DNA of 15,702 bases from Firmicutes bacterium UBA2530 (GTDB taxonomy: Bacteria > Bacillota > Clostridia > Tissierellales > Sedimentibacteraceae), in assembly GCA_002340985.1 (NCBI GenBank), contig DDNC01000022.1:56867-72568 (forward strand), given 5' to 3'. This document shows, piece after piece, positions 6,495 through 12,687 of this stretch (positions are counted from its first letter, which is position 1; the number at the start of each line of letters is the position of its first letter). The position numbers and the translations under genes were made by a program. A model generated the notes under the pieces. The model was not told the DNA's origin. It was given only the letters and a program-made list of their open reading frames with translations, and did not search any database.

Positions 6495-8300
6495 GTGAAA
6501 AAAATAATTTCTTATGTTTTAATTTTGTCAATGATTGTATCTATGCTTGTAGGATGTAATCAGAATCAGGTCTCAACATCTGCACCTATTGCAGCAGCAA
6601 CAGCAATTGAATTCAAGGCAGGTACATATGTAGGAGAGTCTGAAGGTATGAAGGGACCTATTAAGGTAGAAGTTTCTGTTGATGAAGAAAAAATTATAGC
6701 TGTAAAGGTATTGGAACACGTTGACTCTCAAAGGTTATTTAGTTTTGCCAATGAATCAATACCTGATGCCATTGTGGAAAATCAGAGCATTAATGTAGAT
6801 GTAGTTGCAGGTGCTACCATGTCAAGTATTGGTATAATTAATGCAACGAAAAATGCATTAACTCAATCAGGAGTAAATCTGGAACTACTAAATGTTAAAA
6901 AAGAGAAGCCTGCTTTAGTGAAAGGTGATGATGAGCACTATGATATAGTTATTGCTGGGGCAGGTGCTTCAGGACTATCAGCAGCAATAGAATTAGGGAA
7001 AAATGAAAATATAAGTATACTGGTTCTTGAAAAAATGCCTTTTACAGGAGGCTCACTTGCATTATCAGGAGGACTTTTCTGGACAGGAAACGGCTCTAAA
7101 TATGTTCCTGATGAGAGTTTTACACCTGAATCACTTTTAGAATGGTTTGAAATGAGATCTGAGACTGAATCAAACGCTCCTCTTGTAAAGCATATTGCTA
7201 ATATTGCAGGTGAAACTTTTGATTATTTAATTGATAACGGAGCGCCATGGGATGTAAACAGTGTAACGGAAACATATCCTGATTCAGGTATTTATAGATT
7301 TGAAACAAATAGAGGCGCTACATTAACAAAGTTCAGAGATGATGCCGCAGGAAATCAAGCTGCTGAGTTCATGCTTAATTTTGCAAAGGAACAAGGAGCA
7401 GAGGTAAGAATCAACTCAAAGGTTACATCATTAGTTGTAGAAAATAATGTTGTAAAAGGCGTAAAGGTAGAAGATGGGGAAAAGGAATATACTGTAAATG
7501 CTAAAAAGGTTATTTTAGCAACAGGCGGCTTCGGCAATAATCCTAAATTATTAAAAGAATTAGATCCTGAGTCTGCAACTAAATGGCCTTTCTTAGCAGC
7601 AGGCTCAACCGGTGATGGAATTGAAATGACCAGAGAATTAGGAATTGAAATTGTCGGTAATGGTGTAATGTCATATGAAGCATTAACTCCAAAAATGGGG
7701 TATAAAGGCGAAATAGGAAGTCTTGTCTGGGTACCGGAATTAATTGTAAATAAAGAAGGAAAAAGATTTGTGGATGAAACAGGACAGAGTACTGACATAG
7801 CCTTACAGACATATTTGCAAACTGATGATATTAGTTATGGAATTGATGACTCAAGAAGCGATAGAGTTGAAGATTATGAAAAGGGTGCAGAACAAGGATT
7901 AATATTAAAAGGTGAAACTTTAGAAGAATTAGCTGAAGTTATGGGTGTAAATAAGGAAAATTTCTTAGAAACAGTAAGAAAGTATAATGAGACTGTTGAA
8001 AATGGTACTGAAGATGAATTTGGCAGTATACATGATAAAATGAAACCACCAACAGATGGACCTTTTTATGCGGTTCCAATTCGTGCTTGTATTATAGGAA
8101 CTATGCCTGGACTAAAAGTAAATGAAGATTGTCAAGTGATTGGTGAAAATGGACAACCAATAGAAAACTTATTTGCGGCTGGTGAGTTAATGTTTGGAAA
8201 TATTTTTAACCGAGTATATCCTGCAACCGGAACTGCTGTTGCTTTAGCGATATATACAGGAAGAATAGCAGGAGAAGCAGCAAATAATCAAATAAAATAG
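6495..8300 (+). CDS. Secreted lipoprotein flavin reductase (FMN-binding + FAD-dependent fumarate reductase-like)
   Basis: A 601-residue protein. Residues 1-21 are a lipoprotein signal peptide ending SMLVGC with Cys21 as the lipid anchor. Residues about 40-125 are an FMN-binding domain with an ApbE flavinylation motif DVVAGATMSS, in which Thr108 would carry FMN covalently. Residues about 148-600 are a FAD-binding flavoprotein domain: GAGASG (155-160), LVLEK (Glu179), ILATGGFG, and the C-terminal AAGELMFGNIFNR. The layout matches the extracytoplasmic anaerobic-respiration reductases of gut and sediment bacteria. Fumarate-site residues are missing: Ser432 replaces the proton-donor Arg, and GTMPG replaces HTMGG, so fumarate is unlikely. 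The GTG start at 6495 has AAGGAG 8 nt upstream. Probably activated by the upstream MerR protein. Confidence 0.9.
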   Translation: MKKIISYVLILSMIVSMLVGCNQNQVSTSAPIAAATAIEFKAGTYVGESEGMKGPIKVEVSVDEEKIIAVKVLEHVDSQRLFSFANESIPDAIVENQSINVDVVAGATMSSIGIINATKNALTQSGVNLELLNVKKEKPALVKGDDEHYDIVIAGAGASGLSAAIELGKNENISILVLEKMPFTGGSLALSGGLFWTGNGSKYVPDESFTPESLLEWFEMRSETESNAPLVKHIANIAGETFDYLIDNGAPWDVNSVTETYPDSGIYRFETNRGATLTKFRDDAAGNQAAEFMLNFAKEQGAEVRINSKVTSLVVENNVVKGVKVEDGEKEYTVNAKKVILATGGFGNNPKLLKELDPESATKWPFLAAGSTGDGIEMTRELGIEIVGNGVMSYEALTPKMGYKGEIGSLVWVPELIVNKEGKRFVDETGQSTDIALQTYLQTDDISYGIDDSRSDRVEDYEKGAEQGLILKGETLEELAEVMGVNKENFLETVRKYNETVENGTEDEFGSIHDKMKPPTDGPFYAVPIRACIIGTMPGLKVNEDCQVIGENGQPIENLFAAGELMFGNIFNRVYPATGTAVALAIYTGRIAGEAANNQIK

Positions 8301-8324
8301 CATTACAATTTTAAAGATAAGATT

Positions 8325-8374
8325 AAAAACCTCAACACTGATGTAAAATAAAAACACTCAGTTTTGAGGTTTTT
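8325..8374. terminator. Strong bidirectional terminator
   Basis: AAAAACCTCAA (8325-8335) pairs with TTGAGGTTTTT (8364-8374), and ACTGA (8337-8341) pairs with TCAGT (8358-8362) after a single C/T mismatch. The T-run on each side suits termination of the reductase gene from the left and of the acr3 operon from the right. Confidence 0.88.
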
Positions 8375-8380
8375 TAATTA

Positions 8381-8558
8381 TTATTTTGTTAAACTACGAA
8401 CCGCATCAGATAATTTTTTGATGTTATCCATAATATCTTTTTTATCTATATATGAGTATGATAGCCTTAGTGCGCTGTTTTTCTTAAAATCATATATGCC
8501 CCCTGGATTCAGAAGAATATTTAGTAAACTCAATATTTCTCGGATTAAATATTTTCAA
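8381..8558 (-). pseudogene. Remnant of a PLP-dependent aminotransferase (MocR-like C-terminus) after acr3
   Basis: On the minus strand, one frame ends at 8381 and contains NPGGIYDF, ALRLSYSYI and then a short amphipathic tail. This resembles the last ~45 residues of class I/II PLP-dependent aminotransferases of the MocR/2-aminoadipate transaminase type, where a conserved Arg in RLSYS binds the substrate carboxylate. No fold-complete gene is present. A separate frame begins with a TTG at 8558, has an AAGGAG box (8567-8574) overlapping the acr3 stop, and runs only about 22 codons before a stop. I read this as a former last gene of the acr3 operon that lost its middle. The aminotransferase assignment rests on a short segment and needs a database search. 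Confidence 0.6.
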
Positions 8559-8572
8559 AGTAAATTATCTCC

Positions 8573-9637
8573 TTATTTCAATTTAGTTTTAGATGTTGGG
8601 AACCAATGTGTTGTTTTGTTTGCAATAAGTACTAAAAACAGCATTGTTGGAACTTCGGTTAATACGCCTACTGTAGTAGCAAGTGCTGCAGGAGAATCCA
8701 TTCCAAACAATGCTATTGCCACCGCTACAGATAGTTCAAAGAAATTTGATGCTCCTATCATTCCAGCCGGTGCTGCTATGTCATAAGGCAACTTAAGCCA
8801 TCTGCAAGCAAAATATGCAATAAAAAATATAAAAAGTGTCTGTATAGTAAGAGGAATGGCTATCAACAAAATATGCAACGGGTTATTTAATATAGTTTCT
8901 CCTTGGAATGAAAATAACAACACAAGCATTAACAACAATCCTGCAGTTGTTACACCGTCAAATTTTGGCAAGAATTCATTTTCGAAGTATTCTGAACCCT
9001 TTTTCTTTATTACATTGATTCGAGTTAATATTCCACCTGATAATGGTATTACAACAAAAAGTACTACAGATAGAACCAGTGTATCCCAAGGCACTAAAAC
9101 ATTGCTGACTCCTAACAAAAATTTAACTATTGGAATAAATGCTACTAATATAATTAAGTCATTGGTTGCAACTTGAACTACTGTATAAGCAGGATTACCT
9201 TTAGTTAATGTGCTCCAAACAAAAACCATTGCTGTACATGGAGCGGCTCCTAAAAGAACTGCGCCGGCCAGGTATTCTGTCGCAAGCTCAGGTGTAATAA
9301 AGTTCTTAAATACTACAAACAAGAAAAATGATGCAATTGCATACATTGTGAACGGCTTTATAACCCAGTTCGTTATCCATGTTACATATAATCCTTTTGG
9401 GTTTTTCCCTACATTCTTAATGCTTTGAAAATCTACTTTCATCATCATTGGATAAATCATCACCCAAATTAATATTGCAGTTGGTATTGAAACATTAGCA
9501 TATTCAAACTTACCGAAAAATTCCGGAATTGAAGGTAAAAATCTACCTATTAAGACTCCGGCCATCATACATAGTGCAACCCATAATGTTAAATATTTTT
9601 GAAAAAATCCTATCCCAGATGCATTTTCGTTACCCAT
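8573..9637 (-). CDS. acr3: Arsenite efflux transporter ACR3
   Basis: A 354-residue membrane protein of the bile/arsenite/riboflavin transporter superfamily, with ten hydrophobic segments. It expels trivalent arsenic (and often antimonite) using the proton gradient. The diagnostic motif LLGAAPCTAMVFVWS carries Cys134, equivalent to the essential Cys129 of Alkaliphilus metalliredigens Acr3. Glu301 in SNFFELSVAVAIALFG matches its essential Glu305. Downstream VGVLTEVPTML is also family-typical. The start at ATG 9637 is set by GGGAGG 7 nt upstream; in-frame upstream codons would run into arsR. It is the last intact gene of the arsC-arsD-arsR-acr3 operon, 13 nt after arsR. Confidence 0.96.
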   Translation of the reverse strand: MGNENASGIGFFQKYLTLWVALCMMAGVLIGRFLPSIPEFFGKFEYANVSIPTAILIWVMIYPMMMKVDFQSIKNVGKNPKGLYVTWITNWVIKPFTMYAIASFFLFVVFKNFITPELATEYLAGAVLLGAAPCTAMVFVWSTLTKGNPAYTVVQVATNDLIILVAFIPIVKFLLGVSNVLVPWDTLVLSVVLFVVIPLSGGILTRINVIKKKGSEYFENEFLPKFDGVTTAGLLLMLVLLFSFQGETILNNPLHILLIAIPLTIQTLFIFFIAYFACRWLKLPYDIAAPAGMIGASNFFELSVAVAIALFGMDSPAALATTVGVLTEVPTMLFLVLIANKTTHWFPTSKTKLK

Positions 9638-9650
9638 AATAATCCTCCCA

Positions 9651-9983
9651 TCATTTATTACATAAATCCTGCAGTTTGCAGTTTTCATATTTAGTACAAT
9701 CATCTGCATAGCAAGGAAGTGTATTGATTTTTATTTTTAAATAATCATATAATTCCTTATTTTCATTTATAAAATTTTCGCTTATTTTGTAATATGTCCA
9801 CTGAGCGTTTTTGTAGCTGTCTAAAATTCCTGCTTTTTTAAGTACATTCAGATGTCTTGATGCATTGGACTGAGTAAGTCCCAAACATTGTTCAATTTCA
9901 CAAACACACATTTCAGCTTTCATTACTTGTGATAAAATACGTAATCTTGTTTCATCAGCTAATCCTTTTAAAATATCAACCAT
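9651..9983 (-). CDS. arsR: ArsR family arsenic-responsive repressor (1), with Cys-rich tail
   Basis: A 110-residue ArsR/SmtB winged-helix repressor. The metal site in the first DNA-binding helix is MCVCEIEQC (Cys26, Cys28, Cys33), matching the ELCVCDLC site of E. coli-type ArsR that binds As(III). The recognition helix is LTQSNASRHLNVLKKAGIL, followed by the wing YKNAQWTYYKI. Unusually, the last 20 residues carry four more cysteines (LPCYADDCTKYENCKLQDLC, spacing X4, X5, X5), which could form a second metal site. ATG 9983 is chosen because GGAGGAG precedes it by 5 nt; a start 21 nt upstream would run into arsD. It sits between arsD and acr3 and presumably controls its own operon through the ATGA-N8-TCAT dyads at 10417 and 10911. 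Confidence 0.95.
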   Translation of the reverse strand: MVDILKGLADETRLRILSQVMKAEMCVCEIEQCLGLTQSNASRHLNVLKKAGILDSYKNAQWTYYKISENFINENKELYDYLKIKINTLPCYADDCTKYENCKLQDLCNK

Positions 9984-9994
9984 ATTTTCTCCTC

Positions 9995-10390
9995 CTAACA
10001 ACAATCTCCACCACTGTCACAACTGCATCCACCTGATTTTTTTATTGTAGCTTTTAATACTTTTGGCTGAGTACCAAATTCTTTTACGGATATTTCAAAA
10101 TATTTTGCTATTTCTTCATTTGTTGGATATCTTCCTGTTACAACTACCTCACCATCTAATATTATTGCAGGGAGCACATCAATGCCTTTTTCATTAATCA
10201 ATTTATTTACTACAGTATTTTTTATAAACTCCTGTGGCGCGTTTGATAAATTAAACCTTTCTACTTCTATTCCCTTTTTACTTAATGTATTAAGAACAGT
10301 TGATATTCTAATCAATTCCGGATCAACACCCACCCCACAAACACCTGTGGAACAGCACATTGCTGGTTCAAATATTTGCATTTTTTTCAT
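9995..10390 (-). CDS. arsD: Arsenic metallochaperone / weak repressor ArsD
   Basis: A 131-residue thioredoxin-fold protein. The signature MCCSTGVCG gives Cys12, Cys13 and Cys18, exactly the As(III)-binding triad of ArsD. The C-terminal tail CSCDSGGDCC adds four more cysteines, like the vicinal pairs of plasmid R773 ArsD. ArsD normally hands As(III) to the ArsA ATPase and weakly represses its operon. No arsA is present in the window, so here it may act as repressor or buffer, or serve an ArsA encoded elsewhere. The ATG at 10390 has GAGGAG 6 nt upstream. A 109-nt leader with an operator-like palindrome separates it from arsC; arsR follows after 11 nt. Confidence 0.95.
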   Translation of the reverse strand: MKKMQIFEPAMCCSTGVCGVGVDPELIRISTVLNTLSKKGIEVERFNLSNAPQEFIKNTVVNKLINEKGIDVLPAIILDGEVVVTGRYPTNEEIAKYFEISVKEFGTQPKVLKATIKKSGGCSCDSGGDCC

Positions 10391-10416
10391 AATATTCTCC
10401 TCATATATATTACTTT

Positions 10417-10432
10417 ATGAGCATTTGCTCAT
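10417..10432. promoter_or_regulatory. ArsR-type operator palindrome upstream of arsD
   Basis: ATGAGCATTTGCTCAT: 7-bp inverted arms around a TT centre, 27 nt upstream of the arsD start. It matches the general ArsR/SmtB operator form and is 13 of 16 identical to the dyad inside the arsC promoter at 10911-10926. A promoter at this place is not convincing, so it may be a second repressor-binding point within the transcription unit. Confidence 0.7.
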
Positions 10433-10447
10433 ATTAAACGTAAATTT

Positions 10448-10510
10448 TTAATATAAACTTCCTTCTTTTATTTTCTCAGCAAGTTCTTTAACTTTTTTTT
10501 CAATTTTCAT
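10448..10510 (-). pseudogene. Out-of-frame C-terminal tail of arsC
   Basis: In the frame one base off from arsC, codons read KIEKKVKELAEKIKEGSLY then TAA at 10448-10450. This is the C-terminal amphipathic helix expected after DDPTxKSDEEFEIVIN in arsenate reductases of this type. Removing one base near 10506-10510 would restore a protein of about 138 residues. An eight-A run (minus strand) lies just beside the junction. Confidence 0.7.
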
Positions 10511-10862
10511 TTATAACAATTTCAAATTCTTCGTCGCTTTTATCTGTAGGGTCATCTAACCCCCAATCTTCTTCATACTTGCTGTCAACGAACGGACAAA
10601 TTACATTACATCCCATAGTTATCTTTATGTCTATTTCAGGAAGTACAGTAATTAATTTTGAATACTGTGTTTCTTCCATATCAATATTATAAATTTTCTT
10701 TATTAATCTTACAGCATCTTGATTAATTTTTGACTTTGTTTCTGTTCCTGCAGAATAACTTTCAAAAACATCACCTGCAATGTGCTTGCCTAACGCCTCC
10801 GCTATTTGACTTCTACAAGAATTATGAACGCATATAAATGCTACTTTTGGCTTATTGCTCAT
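10500..10862 (-). CDS. arsC: Arsenate reductase (LMW phosphatase-like ArsC), frameshifted near the end
   Basis: A 120-residue protein of the low-molecular-weight tyrosine phosphatase fold. It reduces arsenate to arsenite, which ACR3 then exports. The P-loop is CVHNSCRS, with the nucleophile Cys11 and Arg17, and Cys16 in the loop. Cys85 and Cys89 in MGCNVICPFV are candidates for the disulfide relay reduced by thioredoxin, and EEDWGLDDPTDKSDEEF holds the catalytic Asp region. The reading frame ends about 19 residues early: the expected last helix is present in another frame (10448-10510). The enzyme core is complete, so activity may remain. ATG 10862 has GAGGGGAG about 8 nt upstream. It is the first gene of its operon, with its promoter at 10906-10933. 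Confidence 0.9.
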   Translation of the reverse strand: MSNKPKVAFICVHNSCRSQIAEALGKHIAGDVFESYSAGTETKSKINQDAVRLIKKIYNIDMEETQYSKLITVLPEIDIKITMGCNVICPFVDSKYEEDWGLDDPTDKSDEEFEIVINEN

Positions 10863-10905
10863 AATATTACTCCCCTCTAATATTTTTATAAATTTACAAA
10901 GCCAT

Positions 10906-10933
10906 TGTATATGATTATATGCTCATATGTCAA
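10906..10933 (-). promoter_or_regulatory. arsC promoter with ArsR-type operator in the spacer
   Basis: On the minus strand, TTGACA (10933-10928), 16 nt, TATACA (10911-10906). Most of the spacer is a dyad, ATGATTATATGCTCAT on the plus strand (10911-10926), near-identical to the palindrome before arsD. A repressor bound there would block RNA polymerase. The element containing the -35, TATGTCAATA, is repeated exactly at 10926-10935 and 10941-10950. Confidence 0.75.
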
Positions 10934-10970
10934 TATGTCTTATGTCAATATTTTGTAAAACTTATAATAG

Positions 10971-10985
10971 ACATTAAATATGTTC
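10971..10985. promoter_or_regulatory. 15-bp operator-like repeat shared with the arsR(2) promoter
   Basis: ACATTAAATATGTTC, identical over 15 bp to 13293-13307, where it sits inside the promoter of the second arsR. ACAT and ATGT form inverted arms. Here it lies 42 nt upstream of the -35 of the rightward module and just after a TATAAT at 10963-10968 that lacks a clear -35. Confidence 0.65.
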
Positions 10986-11027
10986 AATATATTGGAGAAA
11001 TATGTAATAAATTATTTTGAATAAACA

Positions 11028-11056
11028 TTGACAATCATCTATGTGTTGCATATAAT
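11028..11056 (+). promoter_or_regulatory. Consensus sigma-A promoter of the rightward arsenic module
   Basis: TTGACA (11028-11033), exactly 17 nt, TATAAT (11051-11056): both boxes match the consensus perfectly. It lies about 50 nt upstream of the broken arsR and drives the permease and redox protein genes. Confidence 0.92.
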
Positions 11057-11087
11057 AAATTCAGATAACATAGATGGCCATCTATAT
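11036..11087. promoter_or_regulatory. Operator cluster CATCTAT over the rightward promoter
   Basis: A perfect 16-bp palindrome, ATAGATGGCCATCTAT (11070-11085), lies just past the expected transcription start. Half-sites CATCTATGT (11036-11044, in the -35/-10 spacer), ACATAGATG (11068-11076) and CATCTATAT (11079-11087) alternate in direction. The layout suits dimers of an ArsR-type repressor, probably the ancestral product of the broken arsR that follows. Confidence 0.75.
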
Positions 11088-11105
11088 AAGCAAGAGGTGA
11101 ACACT

Positions 11106-11301
11106 TTGACAAAAGATTATAACAGCATTGCACTATATATGAAAGCTCTTTCTGATAAGACTAGAGTGAAAATATTATATATTATGTGAAAGTGGTCTGG
11201 TAAACAGCAGGAAGGATGGTGTATGGACTAAGTATTCTTTAGATAAGGAGAACTTTAAAAATCTTTTAGATTTTATAAACAATATAACATATGAAATCTA
11301 G
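11106..11301 (+). pseudogene. arsR: arsR pseudogene with internal deletion
   Basis: A TTG at 11106, 6 nt after AGAGGTG, opens a frame reading MTKDYNSIALYMKALSDKTR, then VKILYIM and a TGA. In another frame the sequence continues SGLVNSRKDGVWTKYSL through to TAG at 11299-11301. Side by side with the intact second ArsR (12975-13256), the two pieces match its N-terminal 28 or so residues and its residues from about 58 on. The missing ~29 residues hold the CAC metal site and the recognition helix. The deletion also shifts the frame. The product, if any, is a 27-residue peptide that can neither bind arsenite nor DNA. Confidence 0.88.
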
Positions 11302-11334
11302 AAATATAATCCAGTGATTTGGAGGAGGTCGAAA

Positions 11335-12339
11335 TTGAATATTTTTCAGTGGTTAAACAACCAATTACTTAAAATGGAGTGGCTTTCCAATTTAATAAAG
11401 CTATTAGTAGAAAACATTTTTGGATTAAGCATCCAAGAACGTATAGGTGGAAGCATTCACTTTTTTATTTATGATGTTATAAAAATATTTATACTTTTAT
11501 CAATTCTAATTTTTATAATCTCATATATACAGAGTTTCTTCCCTCCTGAAAGAACCAAGAAAATATTAGGGAAATTTAATGGAATTTCAGGCAATATATT
11601 AGGTGCTTTGCTTGGAACTGTTACACCATTCTGTTCATGTTCGTCAATTCCGCTTTTTATTGGTTTTACAAGTGCAGGATTGCCGTTAGGTATAACTTTT
11701 TCATTTTTAATATCTTCACCTCTAGTTGATATAGCATCAATTCTCTTACTTGCAAGTATATTTAATTGGAGAATTGCTATCGCTTATGTCATTGTAGGAC
11801 TTTTGCTAGCAGTCATCGGTGGTACTATTATTAGTAAATTAAAGCTTGAAGATTATGTTGAACCTTTTGTATATGGTAACAAGTCAGCTGATATTGAACA
11901 AGAAGATATGACCACTAAAGAACGAATCAACTTTTCTAAAGAACAAGTGCTAGAAATAATCAAAAAAGTATGGTTGTACGTTATAATTGGGGTAGGCATT
12001 GGTGCTGCAATTCACAACTGGATTCCTCAATCATTAATAAGTGCAATACTTGGTCAGGACAAATGGTATTCGGTACTAATAGCAACTCTTGTAGGTGTAC
12101 CAATGTATGCAGACATATTTGGAACTTTGCCAATAGCAGAAGCATTAGTTGCTAAAGGCGTGGGGCTTGGAACTGTTCTTTCATTTATGATGGGAGTAAC
12201 CGCATTATCGTTGCCTTCAATTATTATGTTAAAACAAGTAGTTAAGCCAAAATTATTAGGAGTATTTGTAGGTTATTGTACAATAGGAATTATGATTATT
12301 GGATATGTATTTAATGCAATTGCGTATTTGTTCATATAA
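11335..12339 (+). CDS. ArsP/YraQ-type permease (UPF0718)
   Basis: A 334-residue integral membrane protein with about eight hydrophobic segments in two related halves. The first half carries the signature TPFCSCSSIPLFIGFTSAGLP with Cys100 and Cys102; the second half carries VPMYADIFGTLPIAEALV. ArsP of this family (for example in Campylobacter) exports trivalent organoarsenicals such as methylarsenite and roxarsone(III), with the paired cysteines implicated; other members have unknown substrates. Start chosen at TTG 11335 with GGAGGAGG ending 6 nt before it; an in-frame GTG at 11314 lies upstream of that site. The downstream redox protein and DUF2703 remnant are typical companions. Export of methylated or organic arsenic is the best inference, unproven here. 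Confidence 0.85.
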   Translation: MNIFQWLNNQLLKMEWLSNLIKLLVENIFGLSIQERIGGSIHFFIYDVIKIFILLSILIFIISYIQSFFPPERTKKILGKFNGISGNILGALLGTVTPFCSCSSIPLFIGFTSAGLPLGITFSFLISSPLVDIASILLLASIFNWRIAIAYVIVGLLLAVIGGTIISKLKLEDYVEPFVYGNKSADIEQEDMTTKERINFSKEQVLEIIKKVWLYVIIGVGIGAAIHNWIPQSLISAILGQDKWYSVLIATLVGVPMYADIFGTLPIAEALVAKGVGLGTVLSFMMGVTALSLPSIIMLKQVVKPKLLGVFVGYCTIGIMIIGYVFNAIAYLFI

Positions 12340-12370
12340 TTATAAATAACAATATAATGGAGATCAAACT

Positions 12371-12610
12371 ATGATAATTAAAATTTTAGGATCAGGATGT
12401 AAAAATTGTGTAGCATTAAAAGAAAATACAGAAGCAGCATTAAAAGAAACAGGTATTGATGCCGAAGTAGTTAAGGTGCAAGATATGAAAGACATTGTAT
12501 CTTATGGTGTTATGCAAACACCTGCATTGGTAATTGATGAAAAGGTAATGTCATTCGGAAAAGTTTTAAAAACAAATGAAATAATAAAATTACTTGAAAA
12601 AGCAAAATAA
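12371..12610 (+). CDS. Small thioredoxin-like redox-active disulfide protein
   Basis: A 79-residue thioredoxin-fold protein of the redox-active disulfide protein 2 type (TM0996/MTH895 family). The active site is CKNC (Cys10, Cys13) at the end of the first strand, and the cis-proline loop is TPALVID. It lacks the N-terminal extension of classical thioredoxins and is cytoplasmic. These proteins are very often encoded next to UPF0718 permeases, and may keep the permease cysteines or the arsenic ligand reduced; that partner role is inference from context. The ATG at 12371 lies 31 nt after the permease stop, with GGAG about 8 nt upstream, so the two are cotranscribed. Confidence 0.9.
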   Translation: MIIKILGSGCKNCVALKENTEAALKETGIDAEVVKVQDMKDIVSYGVMQTPALVIDEKVMSFGKVLKTNEIIKLLEKAK

Positions 12611-12653
12611 CAATTTTGTTTGATATATAGTATATGTTTGAAAATCTAAATGC

Positions 12654-12670
12654 AGCATCTATTGGATGCT
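12654..12670 (+). repeat. Small hairpin before the DUF2703 remnant
   Basis: AGCATC, loop TATTG, GATGCT: a 6-bp stem directly followed by AAAAAGGAG. It could be an mRNA processing or stability hairpin or a weak attenuator; there is no T-run. Confidence 0.35.
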
Positions 12671-12687
12671 AAAAAGGAGATATATAA

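Noticed and set aside
7355..7798. Long antisense open frame inside the reductase gene
   Set aside because: It shadows the codons of a well-supported gene, shows no recognisable protein, and has no ribosome binding site.
11106..11188. 27-residue open frame as a functional leader peptide
   Set aside because: Its sequence is clearly the N-terminus of ArsR and the rest follows in another frame, so a pseudogene explains it better.
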